From the NCBI RefSeq assembly GCF_000314855.2, contig NZ_KB233223.1:1-39147 (forward strand): DNA of 39,147 nucleotides, in the 5' to 3' direction. A program made the translations under genes and the position numbers. Under the pieces are notes generated by a model that saw nothing but the letters and a program-made list of their open reading frames with translations, searched no databases and was not told where the DNA came from. Below, in pieces: positions 8,345 to 17,296 of this stretch (within the stretch, counting starts at the first letter, position 1; each line of letters opens with the position of its first letter). The DNA is from Providencia burhodogranariea DSM 19968. Lineage in GTDB: Bacteria > Pseudomonadota > Gammaproteobacteria > Enterobacterales > Enterobacteriaceae.

Positions 8345-10195
8345 ATGCCTAAGTACCGTTCAGCAACAACAACTCATGGCCGTAACATGGCTGGTGCCCG
8401 CGCATTATGGCGTGCTACAGGTATGACCGATGCTGATTTTGGAAAGCCCATTATTGCAGTTGTTAACTCATTTACCCAGTTTGTGCCGGGTCACGTTCAT
8501 TTACGCGATCTTGGTAAACTCGTCGCAGAGCAAATCGAAGCGGTAGGTGGTGTCGCTAAAGAGTTCAATACAATTGCGGTAGATGATGGTATTGCCATGG
8601 GGCATGGCGGAATGCTGTATTCCTTACCTTCCCGTGAATTAATTGCAGATTCAGTAGAATACATGGTCAATGCTCACTGCGCTGATGCCATGGTATGTAT
8701 TTCCAACTGTGACAAAATCACCCCAGGTATGCTAATGGCGTCGTTACGTCTGAACATTCCGGTTATTTTTGTTTCAGGTGGCCCGATGGAAGCGGGCAAA
8801 ACTAAACTTTCAGATCAAATTATTAAATTAGATTTAGTTGATGCCATGATCCAAGGCGCTAACCCTAATGTCAGTGATGAAGAAAGTGATCAAATTGAAC
8901 GTTCTGCTTGCCCAACTTGTGGTTCATGTTCAGGGATGTTTACGGCAAACTCAATGAACTGCTTAACTGAGGCTCTGGGTTTATCGCAGCCGGGGAATGG
9001 GTCATTGTTGGCAACTCATGCTGATCGTGAGCAGTTATTTCTTAACGCTGGTAAGCGTATTGTTGAACTCACAAAACGTTACTACGAAAAAGATGATGAA
9101 AGTGCGTTGCCGCGTAATATTGCGAACAAAGCAGCCTTTGAAAATGCCATGACATTGGATATTGCAATGGGGGGGTCAACTAATACTGTTCTGCATTTGT
9201 TGGCGGCAGCTCAAGAAGCAGAAATCGATTTTACTATGGCAGATATCGACCGTCTGTCCCGTATCGTTCCTCATTTATGTAAAGTCGCACCGAGTACACC
9301 AAAATACCACATGGAAGATGTTCACCGCGCTGGTGGTGTCATTGGTATTTTAGGCGAATTAAGTCGTGCGGGTTTATTACAAGAAAACGTTAAAAATATT
9401 TTGGGCCTCACTTTCCAAGAAACTCTCGAACAATATGATGTGATGTTGACGAAAGATGAAGCTGTTAAGTCTATGTTCGCAGCAGGACCTGCCGGTATTC
9501 GTACCACAAAGGCATTTTCACAAAATTGCCGTTGGCCTTCGCTCGATACTGACCGTGAAAATGGCTGTATTCGTAATCTTGAACATGCCTATAGTTTAGA
9601 TGGTGGATTAGCCATCTTAGCTGGCAATATCGCAGAAGATGGTTGCATTGTAAAAACAGCGGGTGTTGATGAAGAAAGTCTGACTTTCCGTGGCCCAGCA
9701 AAAGTATTTGAGAGCCAAGATGATGCTGTTGAATCCATTCTTGGCGGAAAAGTTGTTGAAGGTGATGTCGTTGTTATCCGCTATGAAGGCCCTAAAGGTG
9801 GCCCAGGTATGCAGGAAATGCTATATCCAACCTCTTATCTCAAATCGATGGGGCTGGGTAAAAGCTGCGCATTGATTACGGATGGGCGTTTCTCTGGCGG
9901 GAGCTCAGGGTTGTCGATTGGTCATATTTCACCAGAAGCAGCGAGTGGTGGTTTATTAGCGTTAGTTCAAGATGGCGATATTATCGATATTAATATTCCA
10001 AAGAGAACTATTGCTCTTGATGTGAATGAAAATGAGCTTAACACGCGCAGAGATGCTGAACTTGCTCGTGGTGATAAAGCCTTCACTCCACGTAATCGTC
10101 AGCGTGAGGTTTCTTTTGCCCTCCGTGCCTATGCTTCTCTTGCAACCAGTGCTGATAAAGGCGCTGTACGCGATAAATCGAAGTTAGGAGGCTAA
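8345..10195 (+). CDS. ilvD: Dihydroxy-acid dehydratase IlvD
   Basis: The 616-residue Fe-S dehydratase turns dihydroxy-isovalerate and dihydroxy-methylvalerate into the 2-keto acids. Cluster and metal residues are visible in [12 protein letters not shown] (C122, K124) and [11 protein letters not shown] (C195), and the C-terminal [19 protein letters not shown] signature is intact. The length is that of E. coli IlvD. GGGAG precedes the ATG. As a [4Fe-4S] enzyme of this type it is expected to be oxygen-sensitive. Its stop is 2 nt before ilvA. Confidence 0.97.
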   Translation: MPKYRSATTTHGRNMAGARALWRATGMTDADFGKPIIAVVNSFTQFVPGHVHLRDLGKLVAEQIEAVGGVAKEFNTIAVDDGIAMGHGGMLYSLPSRELIADSVEYMVNAHCADAMVCISNCDKITPGMLMASLRLNIPVIFVSGGPMEAGKTKLSDQIIKLDLVDAMIQGANPNVSDEESDQIERSACPTCGSCSGMFTANSMNCLTEALGLSQPGNGSLLATHADREQLFLNAGKRIVELTKRYYEKDDESALPRNIANKAAFENAMTLDIAMGGSTNTVLHLLAAAQEAEIDFTMADIDRLSRIVPHLCKVAPSTPKYHMEDVHRAGGVIGILGELSRAGLLQENVKNILGLTFQETLEQYDVMLTKDEAVKSMFAAGPAGIRTTKAFSQNCRWPSLDTDRENGCIRNLEHAYSLDGGLAILAGNIAEDGCIVKTAGVDEESLTFRGPAKVFESQDDAVESILGGKVVEGDVVVIRYEGPKGGPGMQEMLYPTSYLKSMGLGKSCALITDGRFSGGSSGLSIGHISPEAASGGLLALVQDGDIIDINIPKRTIALDVNENELNTRRDAELARGDKAFTPRNRQREVSFALRAYASLATSADKGAVRDKSKLGG

Positions 10196-10197
10196 TT

Positions 10198-11772
10198 GTG
10201 GCCGCTGCAAAACCACTACCATCCGCACCTTCTGGTGCCGACTATCTAAAAGCGGCGCTAAGTGCGCCGGTTTATGAAGTTGCACAGGTGACCCCATTAC
10301 AAGAAATGGGCAAAGTTTCTGCTCGAATGGGGAACACGATTTTAGTCAAACGTGAAGATAGACAACCTGTTCACAGCTTCAAATTACGCGGTGCTTATAC
10401 CATGATCGCAGGTCTAACGGATGAGCAAAAAGCGAAAGGGGTTGTGACCGCTTCTGCGGGGAATCATGCGCAAGGTGTTGCCTTATCAGCAAACCGTATT
10501 GGCGTAAAAGCAAAAATTGTCATGCCGATTGCTACAGCAGATATCAAAGTCGACGCTGTGCGTAATTTTGGCGGCGAAGCTATCTTGTATGGTGCTAATT
10601 TTGATGAAGCTAAAGCGAAAGCCATTGAAATAGCAGCCAAAGAGGACTGCACCTTTATCCCACCTTTTGATCATCCATCCGTGATTGCGGGGCAAGCAAC
10701 AATTGCATTAGAGCTATTGCAACAAGATGCACATCTTGATCGGATTTTTATTCCTGTTGGAGGTGGTGGGCTGATTGCGGGTGTTGCTGTTTTGATTAAG
10801 CAGTTGATGCCAGAAATTAAAATTATCGGTGTTGAAGCTGATGAAGCTGCCTGTCTTAAAGCAGCACTTGCTGCTGGGCACCCTGTTGATTTACCACGTG
10901 TTGGTTTATTTGCTGAAGGTGTAGCGGTAAAACGTATTGGTGATGAAACATTTCGTCTGTGCCAACAGTATGTGGATGATGTGATCACGGTAGACAGTGA
11001 CGCTATCTGCGCAGCCTTAAAAGATATTTTTGAAGATGTCCGTGCAATTGCTGAACCCTCAGGGGCACTGGCACTTGCGGGTCTAAAGAAATATGTCCAG
11101 CAGCACAATATCAAAGGTGAACGCTTAGCCCATATTCTTTCTGGCGCAAACATGAATTTCCATGGCCTGCGTTATGTCTCTGAGCGATGCGAAATTGGCG
11201 AGCAGAGAGAAGCCTTGCTAGCAGTCACTATTCCTGAACAAAAAGGCAGCTTTTTACGGTTCTGTCAGTTATTAGGTCAGCGAGCGATCACTGAGTTTAA
11301 TTACCGTTATACCGATGCAGATCCTGACCGTGCTTGTATTTTTGTCGGGGTAAGGCTAAATGGCGGTGATAGTGAGCGCCATGAAATTATCCAAGAGCTA
11401 CAGCGCAATGGTTATGAGGTTGCTGACCTTTCAGATGACGAAATGGCCAAGCTGCATGTGCGTTATATGGTTGGTGGTCGCCCATCAAAACCATTGGATG
11501 AGCGACTTTATAGCTTTGAGTTTCCGGAATCGCCGGGTGCATTACTGAAATTCTTAGAGACGCTAGGAACTTACTGGAATATTACGTTATTCCATTATCG
11601 CAGCCATGGAACAGATTATGGACGCGTGCTGGCGGCATTTGAATTATCAGGTCCTGAAGTCCGTTTTGATAGACATCTTGAGGCGCTAGGTTATGAATAT
11701 CATGATGAGACGGGAAACCCATCATTCCGTTTTTTCTTAGCACCTCAAAGTTCTCCACAAACATTAGATTGA
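10198..11772 (+). CDS. ilvA: Threonine deaminase IlvA, biosynthetic, slightly extended
   Basis: The 524-residue PLP enzyme converts threonine to 2-ketobutyrate and ammonia, the committed step to isoleucine. PLP lysine is K62 in HSFKLRGAY, the phosphate loop is GGGGL, and two ACT-like regulatory repeats fill about residues 330-510 for allosteric control by Ile and Val. The GTG start at 10198 follows a perfect AGGAGG with 6-nt spacing. Compared with E. coli (514 residues, ending FRFFLAG) there is a tail PQSSPQTLD, which runs the coding sequence 9 nt into the converging ilvY gene. It is the last gene of ilvGMEDA, with no terminator visible before ilvY. Confidence 0.97.
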   Translation: MAAAKPLPSAPSGADYLKAALSAPVYEVAQVTPLQEMGKVSARMGNTILVKREDRQPVHSFKLRGAYTMIAGLTDEQKAKGVVTASAGNHAQGVALSANRIGVKAKIVMPIATADIKVDAVRNFGGEAILYGANFDEAKAKAIEIAAKEDCTFIPPFDHPSVIAGQATIALELLQQDAHLDRIFIPVGGGGLIAGVAVLIKQLMPEIKIIGVEADEAACLKAALAAGHPVDLPRVGLFAEGVAVKRIGDETFRLCQQYVDDVITVDSDAICAALKDIFEDVRAIAEPSGALALAGLKKYVQQHNIKGERLAHILSGANMNFHGLRYVSERCEIGEQREALLAVTIPEQKGSFLRFCQLLGQRAITEFNYRYTDADPDRACIFVGVRLNGGDSERHEIIQELQRNGYEVADLSDDEMAKLHVRYMVGGRPSKPLDERLYSFEFPESPGALLKFLETLGTYWNITLFHYRSHGTDYGRVLAAFELSGPEVRFDRHLEALGYEYHDETGNPSFRFFLAPQSSPQTLD

Positions 11773-12660
11773 ATTTTCAGGTAATAGCTGCCAGAACGAT
11801 TTGATTAATGGTTCACTTAGGCGTTTGCTCAATAGACAAACGCCGAGTTCAAAGGGCTCGACTAACGAAATATTATCCAGTTGTAATATGCGACTCCGCA
11901 CGGGTTCAGGGCTATTATCAACAACAACGCTGGGAATGAGTGCGATACCACAGCCAAGTGCGACCATAGAAACAATCGCCTCATGGCCAGAAACGGTTGC
12001 ATAAATCATAGGATTATTGATGTGATGTCGGCGAAACCATAACTCAATACGTTTTCTCGATGGCCCATGTTCTGGCAAGATAAAGGGAATCGATGACCAA
12101 TCTGGTTGTTCTTCTGTGGCCATGGTTCTGACTGCACAGGGCAGTGCTGGCGCTATCAGCACTAAAGGAATTTCTCCAATCTTGGTAAATCTGACATTAT
12201 CAGGCAGTCGTTCTGGTTTACCTGCGATACCGAGATCTGCTTCTTTGGTTTCTACTTTATCAACCGCATCAGCGGCATCACCTGTTGTCAGTTTAATTTC
12301 AACAAGTGGATGTAGTGCACGAAACTTATCGAGAACTTGTGGTAAATGACTATATGCTGCTGTTACTGAGCAAAAAAGACGTAATTCACCGGTGAGTGAT
12401 GGGCTTTGTTGGTTAAGTACATGCTGTAGCTGTTGGTATTGTAATAGCGTTTGCTGAGCAAATAGCTTCAGATGCTCCCCTGCTTGAGTCAATTTTACAG
12501 AACGGTTATCTCGAATAAATAGTGGGTGACCTAGCTGTTCTTCTAAGCGTTGTATTTGTCGCGATAAGGTTGATGGGCTGACATACATGGCTTTAGAGGT
12601 TCGACCAAAATGGCAGCTCTCTGCTAAATGAAGAAATAGCTTTAAATCACGGATATCCAT
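11764..12660 (-). CDS. ilvY: LysR-family activator of ilvC, IlvY
   Basis: The 298-residue LysR regulator has an N-terminal winged helix (about 1-60, FGRTSKAMYVSPSTLSRQIQRLE) and a C-terminal sensor domain. In E. coli IlvY binds tandem operators in the shared ilvY-ilvC promoter, represses itself, and activates ilvC when acetolactate or acetohydroxybutyrate is present. Divergent placement 174 bp from ilvC is conserved, and a 21-bp inverted repeat of LysR type sits next to its start. Its TAA stop lies inside the last codons of ilvA on the other strand. Confidence 0.95.
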   Translation of the reverse strand: MDIRDLKLFLHLAESCHFGRTSKAMYVSPSTLSRQIQRLEEQLGHPLFIRDNRSVKLTQAGEHLKLFAQQTLLQYQQLQHVLNQQSPSLTGELRLFCSVTAAYSHLPQVLDKFRALHPLVEIKLTTGDAADAVDKVETKEADLGIAGKPERLPDNVRFTKIGEIPLVLIAPALPCAVRTMATEEQPDWSSIPFILPEHGPSRKRIELWFRRHHINNPMIYATVSGHEAIVSMVALGCGIALIPSVVVDNSPEPVRSRILQLDNISLVEPFELGVCLLSKRLSEPLIKSFWQLLPENSI

Positions 12661-12684
12661 TTTGCCTCTTCTCGTCTAAAAAAC

Positions 12685-12705
12685 ATGTTGCTAAATATGC
12701 AACAT
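12685..12705. promoter_or_regulatory. Probable IlvY operator next to ilvY
   Basis: ATGTTGC (12685-12691), spacer TAAATAT, and GCAACAT (12699-12705) are perfect 7-bp arms in the form TTGC-N7-GCAA, the expected dyad for LysR-type regulators. It begins 25 nt upstream of the ilvY start, where the E. coli autoregulatory operator lies. Confidence 0.7.
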
Positions 12706-12732
12706 TATATTGTTAATATATCAATTTAAGCA

Positions 12733-12753
12733 ATGCTGATCATCGCATATAGT
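12733..12753 (+). promoter_or_regulatory. Candidate second IlvY site and ilvC -10 element
   Basis: ATGC (12733-12736) and GCAT (12745-12748) flank a TGATCA core, a weaker dyad 43-48 bp from the first operator. TATAGT at 12748-12753 is a good -10; the hexamer 17 bp upstream, TTTAAG, is a poor -35, as expected for a promoter that needs an activator. Confidence 0.45.
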
Positions 12754-12834
12754 AAATCCATAACCACTCAATAAAAGTGGCAGGCCAATACAGGACCTGA
12801 AATAACGAATACAACAGAACAATGGAGCAAGACA

Positions 12835-14310
12835 ATGGCGAATTATTTTAATACTTTGAATCTGCGTCAGCAGTTAGAGCAGTTAGGCAAGTGTCGTTTC
12901 ATGAACCGCGAAGAATTTGCGGATGAAGCTGGATACCTGAAAGGTAAAAAAATCGTCATCGTCGGTTGTGGTGCTCAAGGTTTAAACCAAGGCCTGAATA
13001 TGCGCGATTCTGGTTTAGATATCTCCTATGCATTACGCCCAGAAGCAATTACGGAAAAACGCGCATCATGGCGTAAAGCGTCAGAAAATGGTTTTAAAGT
13101 GGGTACCTACGAAGAGCTGATCCCAGAAGCTGATTTGGTTGTTAACTTAACACCAGACAAACAACACTCAACAGTTGTTCGCGCTGTTCAGCCGATGATG
13201 AAGCAAGGTGCTGCATTAGGTTACTCTCACGGCTTTAACATTGTTGAAGTTGGTGAAGAGATCCGTAAAGATATTACTGTTGTGATGGTTGCTCCAAAAT
13301 GCCCAGGTACTGAAGTTCGTGAAGAATATAAACGTGGTTTCGGTGTTCCAACGCTGATTGCTGTTCACCCAGAAAATGACCCGAAAGGCGAGGGTATGGC
13401 AATTGCTAAAGCATGGGCAGCAGCAACAGGCGGCCATCGTGCTGGTGTTCTTGAGTCTTCTTTCGTTGCAGAAGTTAAGTCTGACTTGATGGGCGAGCAA
13501 ACTATTCTTTGTGGTATGTTACAAGCAGGTGCGTTGCTGAGTTATGACAAGATGGTTGCTGATGGCGTTGAGCCAGGCTATGCGGGTAAATTGATTCAGT
13601 TCGGTTGGGAAACAATCACCGAGGCACTGAAACAAGGCGGTATCTCTCTGATGATGGATCGCCTGTCAAACCCTGCTAAATTACGTGCATTTGCGTTGTC
13701 TGAGCAATTAAAAACTATCTTGGCGCCATTGTTCCAAAAACATATGGATGACATCATTTCAGGTGAGTTTTCATCAACAATGATGGCTGACTGGGCGAAT
13801 GATGACAAAAACTTGCTGACTTGGCGTGAAGAGACTGGTAACAGTTCGTTTGAAAATTATCCAGAATATGACGCTAAAATTTCAGAGCAAGAGTATTTCG
13901 ATCATGGCGTCCTATTAGTTGCCATGGTTAAAGCAGGTGTTGAACTTGCATTTGATACAATGCTGGAAGCGGGTATTCTTGAAGAATCAGCTTATTATGA
14001 ATCTCTGCATGAATTACCACTGATCGCCAATACCATTGCTCGTAAGCGTCTGTACGAAATGAACGTGGTTATTTCAGATACAGCAGAATACGGTAACTAC
14101 TTGTTCTCATTTGCAGCAGTACCAATGCTTAAAGATTTTATGGCTAAATTGCAAGCTGGTGATTTGGCGAAATCAGTCGCAGATAATGGTACGGATAATG
14201 CCCAGTTACGTGATGTTAATGAAGCTATTCGTAACCATCCGATTGAAGTTATCGGCAAAACATTACGGGGTTATATGAAGGATATGCAACGCATTTCCGT
14301 TGGCGGCTAA
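12835..14310 (+). CDS. ilvC: Ketol-acid reductoisomerase IlvC (class II)
   Basis: The 491-residue enzyme isomerises and reduces acetolactate and acetohydroxybutyrate with NADPH and Mg. The N-terminal Rossmann domain carries [18 protein letters not shown], and the KARI knotted domain appears twice ([16 protein letters not shown] and a later repeat with [11 protein letters not shown]), which together with the length marks the long class II form. A GGAGC motif precedes ATG 12835. It is transcribed alone under IlvY control. An ERIC element starts 2 nt after its stop. Confidence 0.97.
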   Translation: MANYFNTLNLRQQLEQLGKCRFMNREEFADEAGYLKGKKIVIVGCGAQGLNQGLNMRDSGLDISYALRPEAITEKRASWRKASENGFKVGTYEELIPEADLVVNLTPDKQHSTVVRAVQPMMKQGAALGYSHGFNIVEVGEEIRKDITVVMVAPKCPGTEVREEYKRGFGVPTLIAVHPENDPKGEGMAIAKAWAAATGGHRAGVLESSFVAEVKSDLMGEQTILCGMLQAGALLSYDKMVADGVEPGYAGKLIQFGWETITEALKQGGISLMMDRLSNPAKLRAFALSEQLKTILAPLFQKHMDDIISGEFSSTMMADWANDDKNLLTWREETGNSSFENYPEYDAKISEQEYFDHGVLLVAMVKAGVELAFDTMLEAGILEESAYYESLHELPLIANTIARKRLYEMNVVISDTAEYGNYLFSFAAVPMLKDFMAKLQAGDLAKSVADNGTDNAQLRDVNEAIRNHPIEVIGKTLRGYMKDMQRISVGG

Positions 14311-14311
14311 T

Positions 14312-14430
14312 TTTTCGTCACTCTTCGCACTATAGGTGCGTTGGCTGCACTCTGTTACCCTAGTCACATACTTATGTATGCTCCTAGGGATAACCTCGCT
14401 TGCCGCCTTCCTCTAGCGCGAATAGTTTAG
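14312..14430. repeat. ERIC (enterobacterial repetitive intergenic consensus) element
   Basis: About 119 bp match the ERIC/IRU family in order: TCACTCTTCGCAC, GGTGCGTTGGCTGCACTC, the palindromic centre TAGTCACATACTTATGTATG, CTCCTAGGGATAACCTCGCT and TGCCGCCTTCC. The whole is an imperfect palindrome close to the usual 126 bp. It starts 2 nt after the ilvC stop codon, so it becomes part of the ilvC mRNA 3' end. Family identity is from memory of the consensus. Confidence 0.88.
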
Positions 14431-14460
14431 AAAAATGGCTTTATGATTAAGTGGTTTTAA

Positions 14461-14495
14461 AACCGTGTGGCTCAGATGAGTGACACGGTTTTTGC
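14461..14495 (+). terminator. First repeat-borne terminator, probable end of ilvC transcript
   Basis: AACCGTGT (14461-14468) pairs with ACACGGTT (14483-14490), with an inner CTCA/TGAG extension, followed by TTTGCTTTT. The copies at 14662-14690 (perfect arms), 14862-14890 (weakened by one mismatch and G-U pairs) and 15065-15089 (one mismatch, then seven T) are its repeats. Confidence 0.8.
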
Positions 14496-14597
14496 TTTTC
14501 TTGAGTAAACAGAAAAAGGTTTTGTGATTCTCTACGTTGGCTAGATCATCGTGGTGAAATGATTTTTACCCTTAGAATAATGATTTATTTATAGTGA

Positions 14598-14618
14598 AAA
14601 GTGCCAAATTGGCACTTT
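14598..14618. repeat. Repeat-borne palindrome AAAGTGCCAA-A-TTGGCACTTT (copy 1)
   Basis: Ten-base arms surround a single A. The same palindrome recurs at 14798-14818 and, with 11-base arms, at 14996-15018. It remains intact in unit 3, whose surrounding sequence has drifted, which suggests the structure is maintained. It could be a terminator (TTTATCGTTATTTTA follows) or a protein-binding site. Confidence 0.7.
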
Positions 14619-15166
14619 ATCGTTATTTTATTCATGGCTTTGCATTGGAAGGCCGTTTTAAAACCGTGTTAGTCTGCTGATTACACGGTTTTTGCTTTCC
14701 TTGAGTAAACAGAAAAAGGTTTTGTGATTCTCTACGTTGGCTAGATCATCGTGGTGAAATGATTTTTACCCTTAGAATAATGATTTATTTATAGTAAAAA
14801 GTGCCAAATTGGCACTTTATCGTTATTTTATTCATGGCTTTGCATTGGAAGGCCGTTTTAAAATTGCGTTGGTCTGCTGATTACACGGTTTTTGCTTTTC
14901 TTGGGTAAACAAAAAAAGGTTTTGCGATTCTCTACGTTGGCTAGATCACTATGGTGAAATGATTTTTGAGCTAGAATGATGAATTAATTATATCGAAAAG
15001 TGCCAAATTGGCACTTTTGGCATTATTTTATTTATGATTTTATATTGAAAAAGTCGTTTTAAAGCTATGTTGGTCAGGTGATTACAGAGTTTTTTTGTTT
15101 ATGGGTGAGGCGGTTGGATTAAATTAATTTTCGGGGCTTAGTTGTTTTTATGCACTGTGCGCTTTC

Positions 15167-15175
15167 TGCTACAAT
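15167..15175 (+). promoter_or_regulatory. Extended -10 promoter element for rep
   Basis: TGC-TACAAT is an extended -10 box 45 nt before the rep start. The -35 position (TTTATG with 17-bp spacing) is poor, which is typical of extended -10 promoters. Confidence 0.6.
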
Positions 15176-15220
15176 CCCTACCAATATGCCTTTTTGTAAT
15201 TAACCTTATTCAGAGAAACC

Positions 15221-17242
15221 ATGCGATTAAATCCAAGCCAGCAGCAGGCTGTTGAATTTGTGGATGGCCCATGCCTTGTATTGGCGGGGGCTGGATCCGG
15301 AAAAACCCGAGTCATTACCAATAAAATAGCGCATTTGATCCGCCAATGTGGCTATCAACCTCGGCAAATTGCGGCAGTTACCTTCACCAATAAAGCAGCA
15401 CGAGAAATGAAAGAACGTGTTGCCCAAACATTAGGTAAAAAGGAAGCTCGTGGCTTGATTATTTCCACATTTCATACCTTAGGTTTGGAAATCATTAAGC
15501 GTGAGTACAAAGCGCTTGGGATTAAAGCAAACTTTTCGCTATTTGATGATCAGGACCAAATGGCATTGCTTAAAGAGCTAACCTCTGATTTGCTCGAAGA
15601 GGATAAAGACCTTTTACAGCAACTGATCTCATCGATCTCAAACTGGAAAAATGATCTTCTTTCACCAGACCACGTTGTTGGACAGGCCAGAAGTGAAAAA
15701 GAGCATCATTTTGCTGAGTGTTATCACCGTTACGAACTGCATCTGAAAAGCTGTAATGTATTGGATTTTGATGACCTGATTAGTAAGCCAACTTTGCTGT
15801 TGTATCATAACGAAGAAGTCCGTGAGCGCTGGCAACAAAAAATTCGCTACTTGCTGGTGGATGAATACCAAGATACTAATACCAGTCAATACCAGCTAGT
15901 TAAGCTGCTGGTGGGCCATCGAGCGCGTTTCACTGTCGTAGGGGATGATGATCAATCTATCTATTCATGGCGCGGTGCACGTCCACAAAATTTAGTGTTA
16001 CTTAGCCAAGATTTTCCTAAGCTCAATGTGATCAAGTTGGAGCAAAATTATCGCTCATCAGGGCGGATACTAAAAGCAGCTAACATTTTGATTGCCAATA
16101 ATCCCCACGTATTTGAGAAAAAATTATTTTCTGAGCTAGGTTATGGTGTTCCTCTGAAAGTTTTAACCGCTAACAATGAGGATCATGAAGCAGAAAGAGT
16201 GATTGGTGAGCTAATTGCACATCACTTTATTAATAAAACACAATATAAAGATTATGCCATTTTGTACCGAGGTAACCACCAATCGCGTATTTTTGAAAAA
16301 ATGCTAATGCAAAACCGCATTCCCTATCGTATATCGGGGGGAACATCCTTTTTCTCTCGCCCAGAAATTAAAGACTTGTTGGCTTATTTACGTGTGCTCA
16401 CTAATCCAGAAGATGACAGCGCCTTCTTGAGAATTGTGAATACACCTCGCCGAGAAATAGGCCCTAAAACTATCCAAAAACTGGGTGAATGGGCAAATCA
16501 GCGTGGTAAAAGTCTTTATCAAGCGAGTTTTGATTTAGGACTGGAACAGTCATTAACAGGTAAAGGATTAACCGCACTTCAGCAATTTACTCACTGGATG
16601 GACAAAATTGTTCAGCAATCTGAACGTGAACCTTTACTGGCAGTACGTGATTTATTACGCGAAACGGACTATGAAAGCTGGCTCTATGAGACATCTGCCA
16701 GTACTAAAGCGGCTGAAATGCGGATGAAAAATGTTAATCAGCTATTTACTTGGATGAGTGAAATGATTGAGGGTGATGAGCTGAATGACCCAATGTCGCT
16801 GAATCAAATCGTCACTCGCTTTACCTTGCGCGATATGATGGAACGAGGTGAAGACGATGAGGAATCCGATCAGGTTCAATTGATGACACTGCATGCCTCT
16901 AAAGGATTAGAATTTCCCTATGTTTTTCTTGTTGGCATGGAAGAGGGCTTATTACCCCATCAAAGCAGTATTGATGAAAATAATATTGATGAAGAACGCC
17001 GATTAGCCTATGTCGGTATTACTCGAGCACAACGAGAATTATTTTTTACGCATTGTCGTGAACGTCGTCAATATGGTGAGTTAATTCGTCCAGAATTAAG
17101 CCGTTTTTTATTGGAGTTACCACAAGATGATTTGGAGTGGGAGCAGCAGCGTAAAGTGGTAAGCGCTGAAGAACGAATGCAGAAAGGGCAGTCAGCACTT
17201 GCCGATATCAAGGCGCGTTTAGGATTAAATAAGAAAACTTAA
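15221..17242 (+). CDS. rep: ATP-dependent DNA helicase Rep
   Basis: The 673-residue superfamily 1A helicase has the same length as E. coli Rep. Walker A AGAGSGKT is at residues 22-29, motif II is VDEYQDTN, motif III follows as [15 protein letters not shown], and motifs V and VI include [23 protein letters not shown] and [12 protein letters not shown]. It is a 3'-5' translocase that works with the replicative helicase to clear protein roadblocks such as RNA polymerase from the fork. It follows the repeat array; in E. coli ppiC lies upstream of this gene. Confidence 0.97.
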   Translation: MRLNPSQQQAVEFVDGPCLVLAGAGSGKTRVITNKIAHLIRQCGYQPRQIAAVTFTNKAAREMKERVAQTLGKKEARGLIISTFHTLGLEIIKREYKALGIKANFSLFDDQDQMALLKELTSDLLEEDKDLLQQLISSISNWKNDLLSPDHVVGQARSEKEHHFAECYHRYELHLKSCNVLDFDDLISKPTLLLYHNEEVRERWQQKIRYLLVDEYQDTNTSQYQLVKLLVGHRARFTVVGDDDQSIYSWRGARPQNLVLLSQDFPKLNVIKLEQNYRSSGRILKAANILIANNPHVFEKKLFSELGYGVPLKVLTANNEDHEAERVIGELIAHHFINKTQYKDYAILYRGNHQSRIFEKMLMQNRIPYRISGGTSFFSRPEIKDLLAYLRVLTNPEDDSAFLRIVNTPRREIGPKTIQKLGEWANQRGKSLYQASFDLGLEQSLTGKGLTALQQFTHWMDKIVQQSEREPLLAVRDLLRETDYESWLYETSASTKAAEMRMKNVNQLFTWMSEMIEGDELNDPMSLNQIVTRFTLRDMMERGEDDEESDQVQLMTLHASKGLEFPYVFLVGMEEGLLPHQSSIDENNIDEERRLAYVGITRAQRELFFTHCRERRQYGELIRPELSRFLLELPQDDLEWEQQRKVVSAEERMQKGQSALADIKARLGLNKKT

Positions 17243-17256
17243 GTTTAAGTTATTAA

Positions 17257-17285
17257 CCTCACACTAGTAATAAGCTAGTGTGAGG
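17257..17285 (-). terminator. Hairpin between convergent rep and gppA
   Basis: CCTCACACTAG (17257-17267) and CTAGTGTGAGG (17275-17285) form a perfect 11-bp stem with a 7-nt loop. On the minus strand it is followed by TTAATAACTT, so it best fits the end of rhlB-gppA; it begins 14 nt after the rep stop and may also end rep. Confidence 0.8.
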
Positions 17286-17296
17286 CAATAAATAAA

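Larger units (their letters stand above)
14454..15112. repeat. Tandem ~200-bp direct repeat, three full copies and a partial
   Basis: Units begin with GTTTTAAA at 14454, 14655, 14855 and 15056, giving periods of 201, 200 and 201 bp. Units 1 and 2 are nearly identical, unit 3 is clearly diverged, and unit 4 is a short diverged remnant. Every full unit has a first hairpin (ACCGTGT...ACACGGT type) followed by TTTTTGCTTT, and about 107 nt later a second near-palindrome AAAGTGCCAA-A-TTGGCACTTT. There is no coding frame. The array fills most of the gap between ilvC and rep. Unequal duplication of an ancestral ilvC terminator region is my inference. Confidence 0.9.

Noticed and set aside
10671-11153. 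A 160-codon minus-strand open frame inside ilvA
   Set aside because: It lies wholly within the conserved ilvA gene; its Ser/Ala/Pro-rich translation is a typical antisense shadow.
14454-15112. CRISPR array interpretation of the tandem repeats
   Set aside because: The whole 200-bp unit repeats, including what would be spacers, and no cas genes are near.
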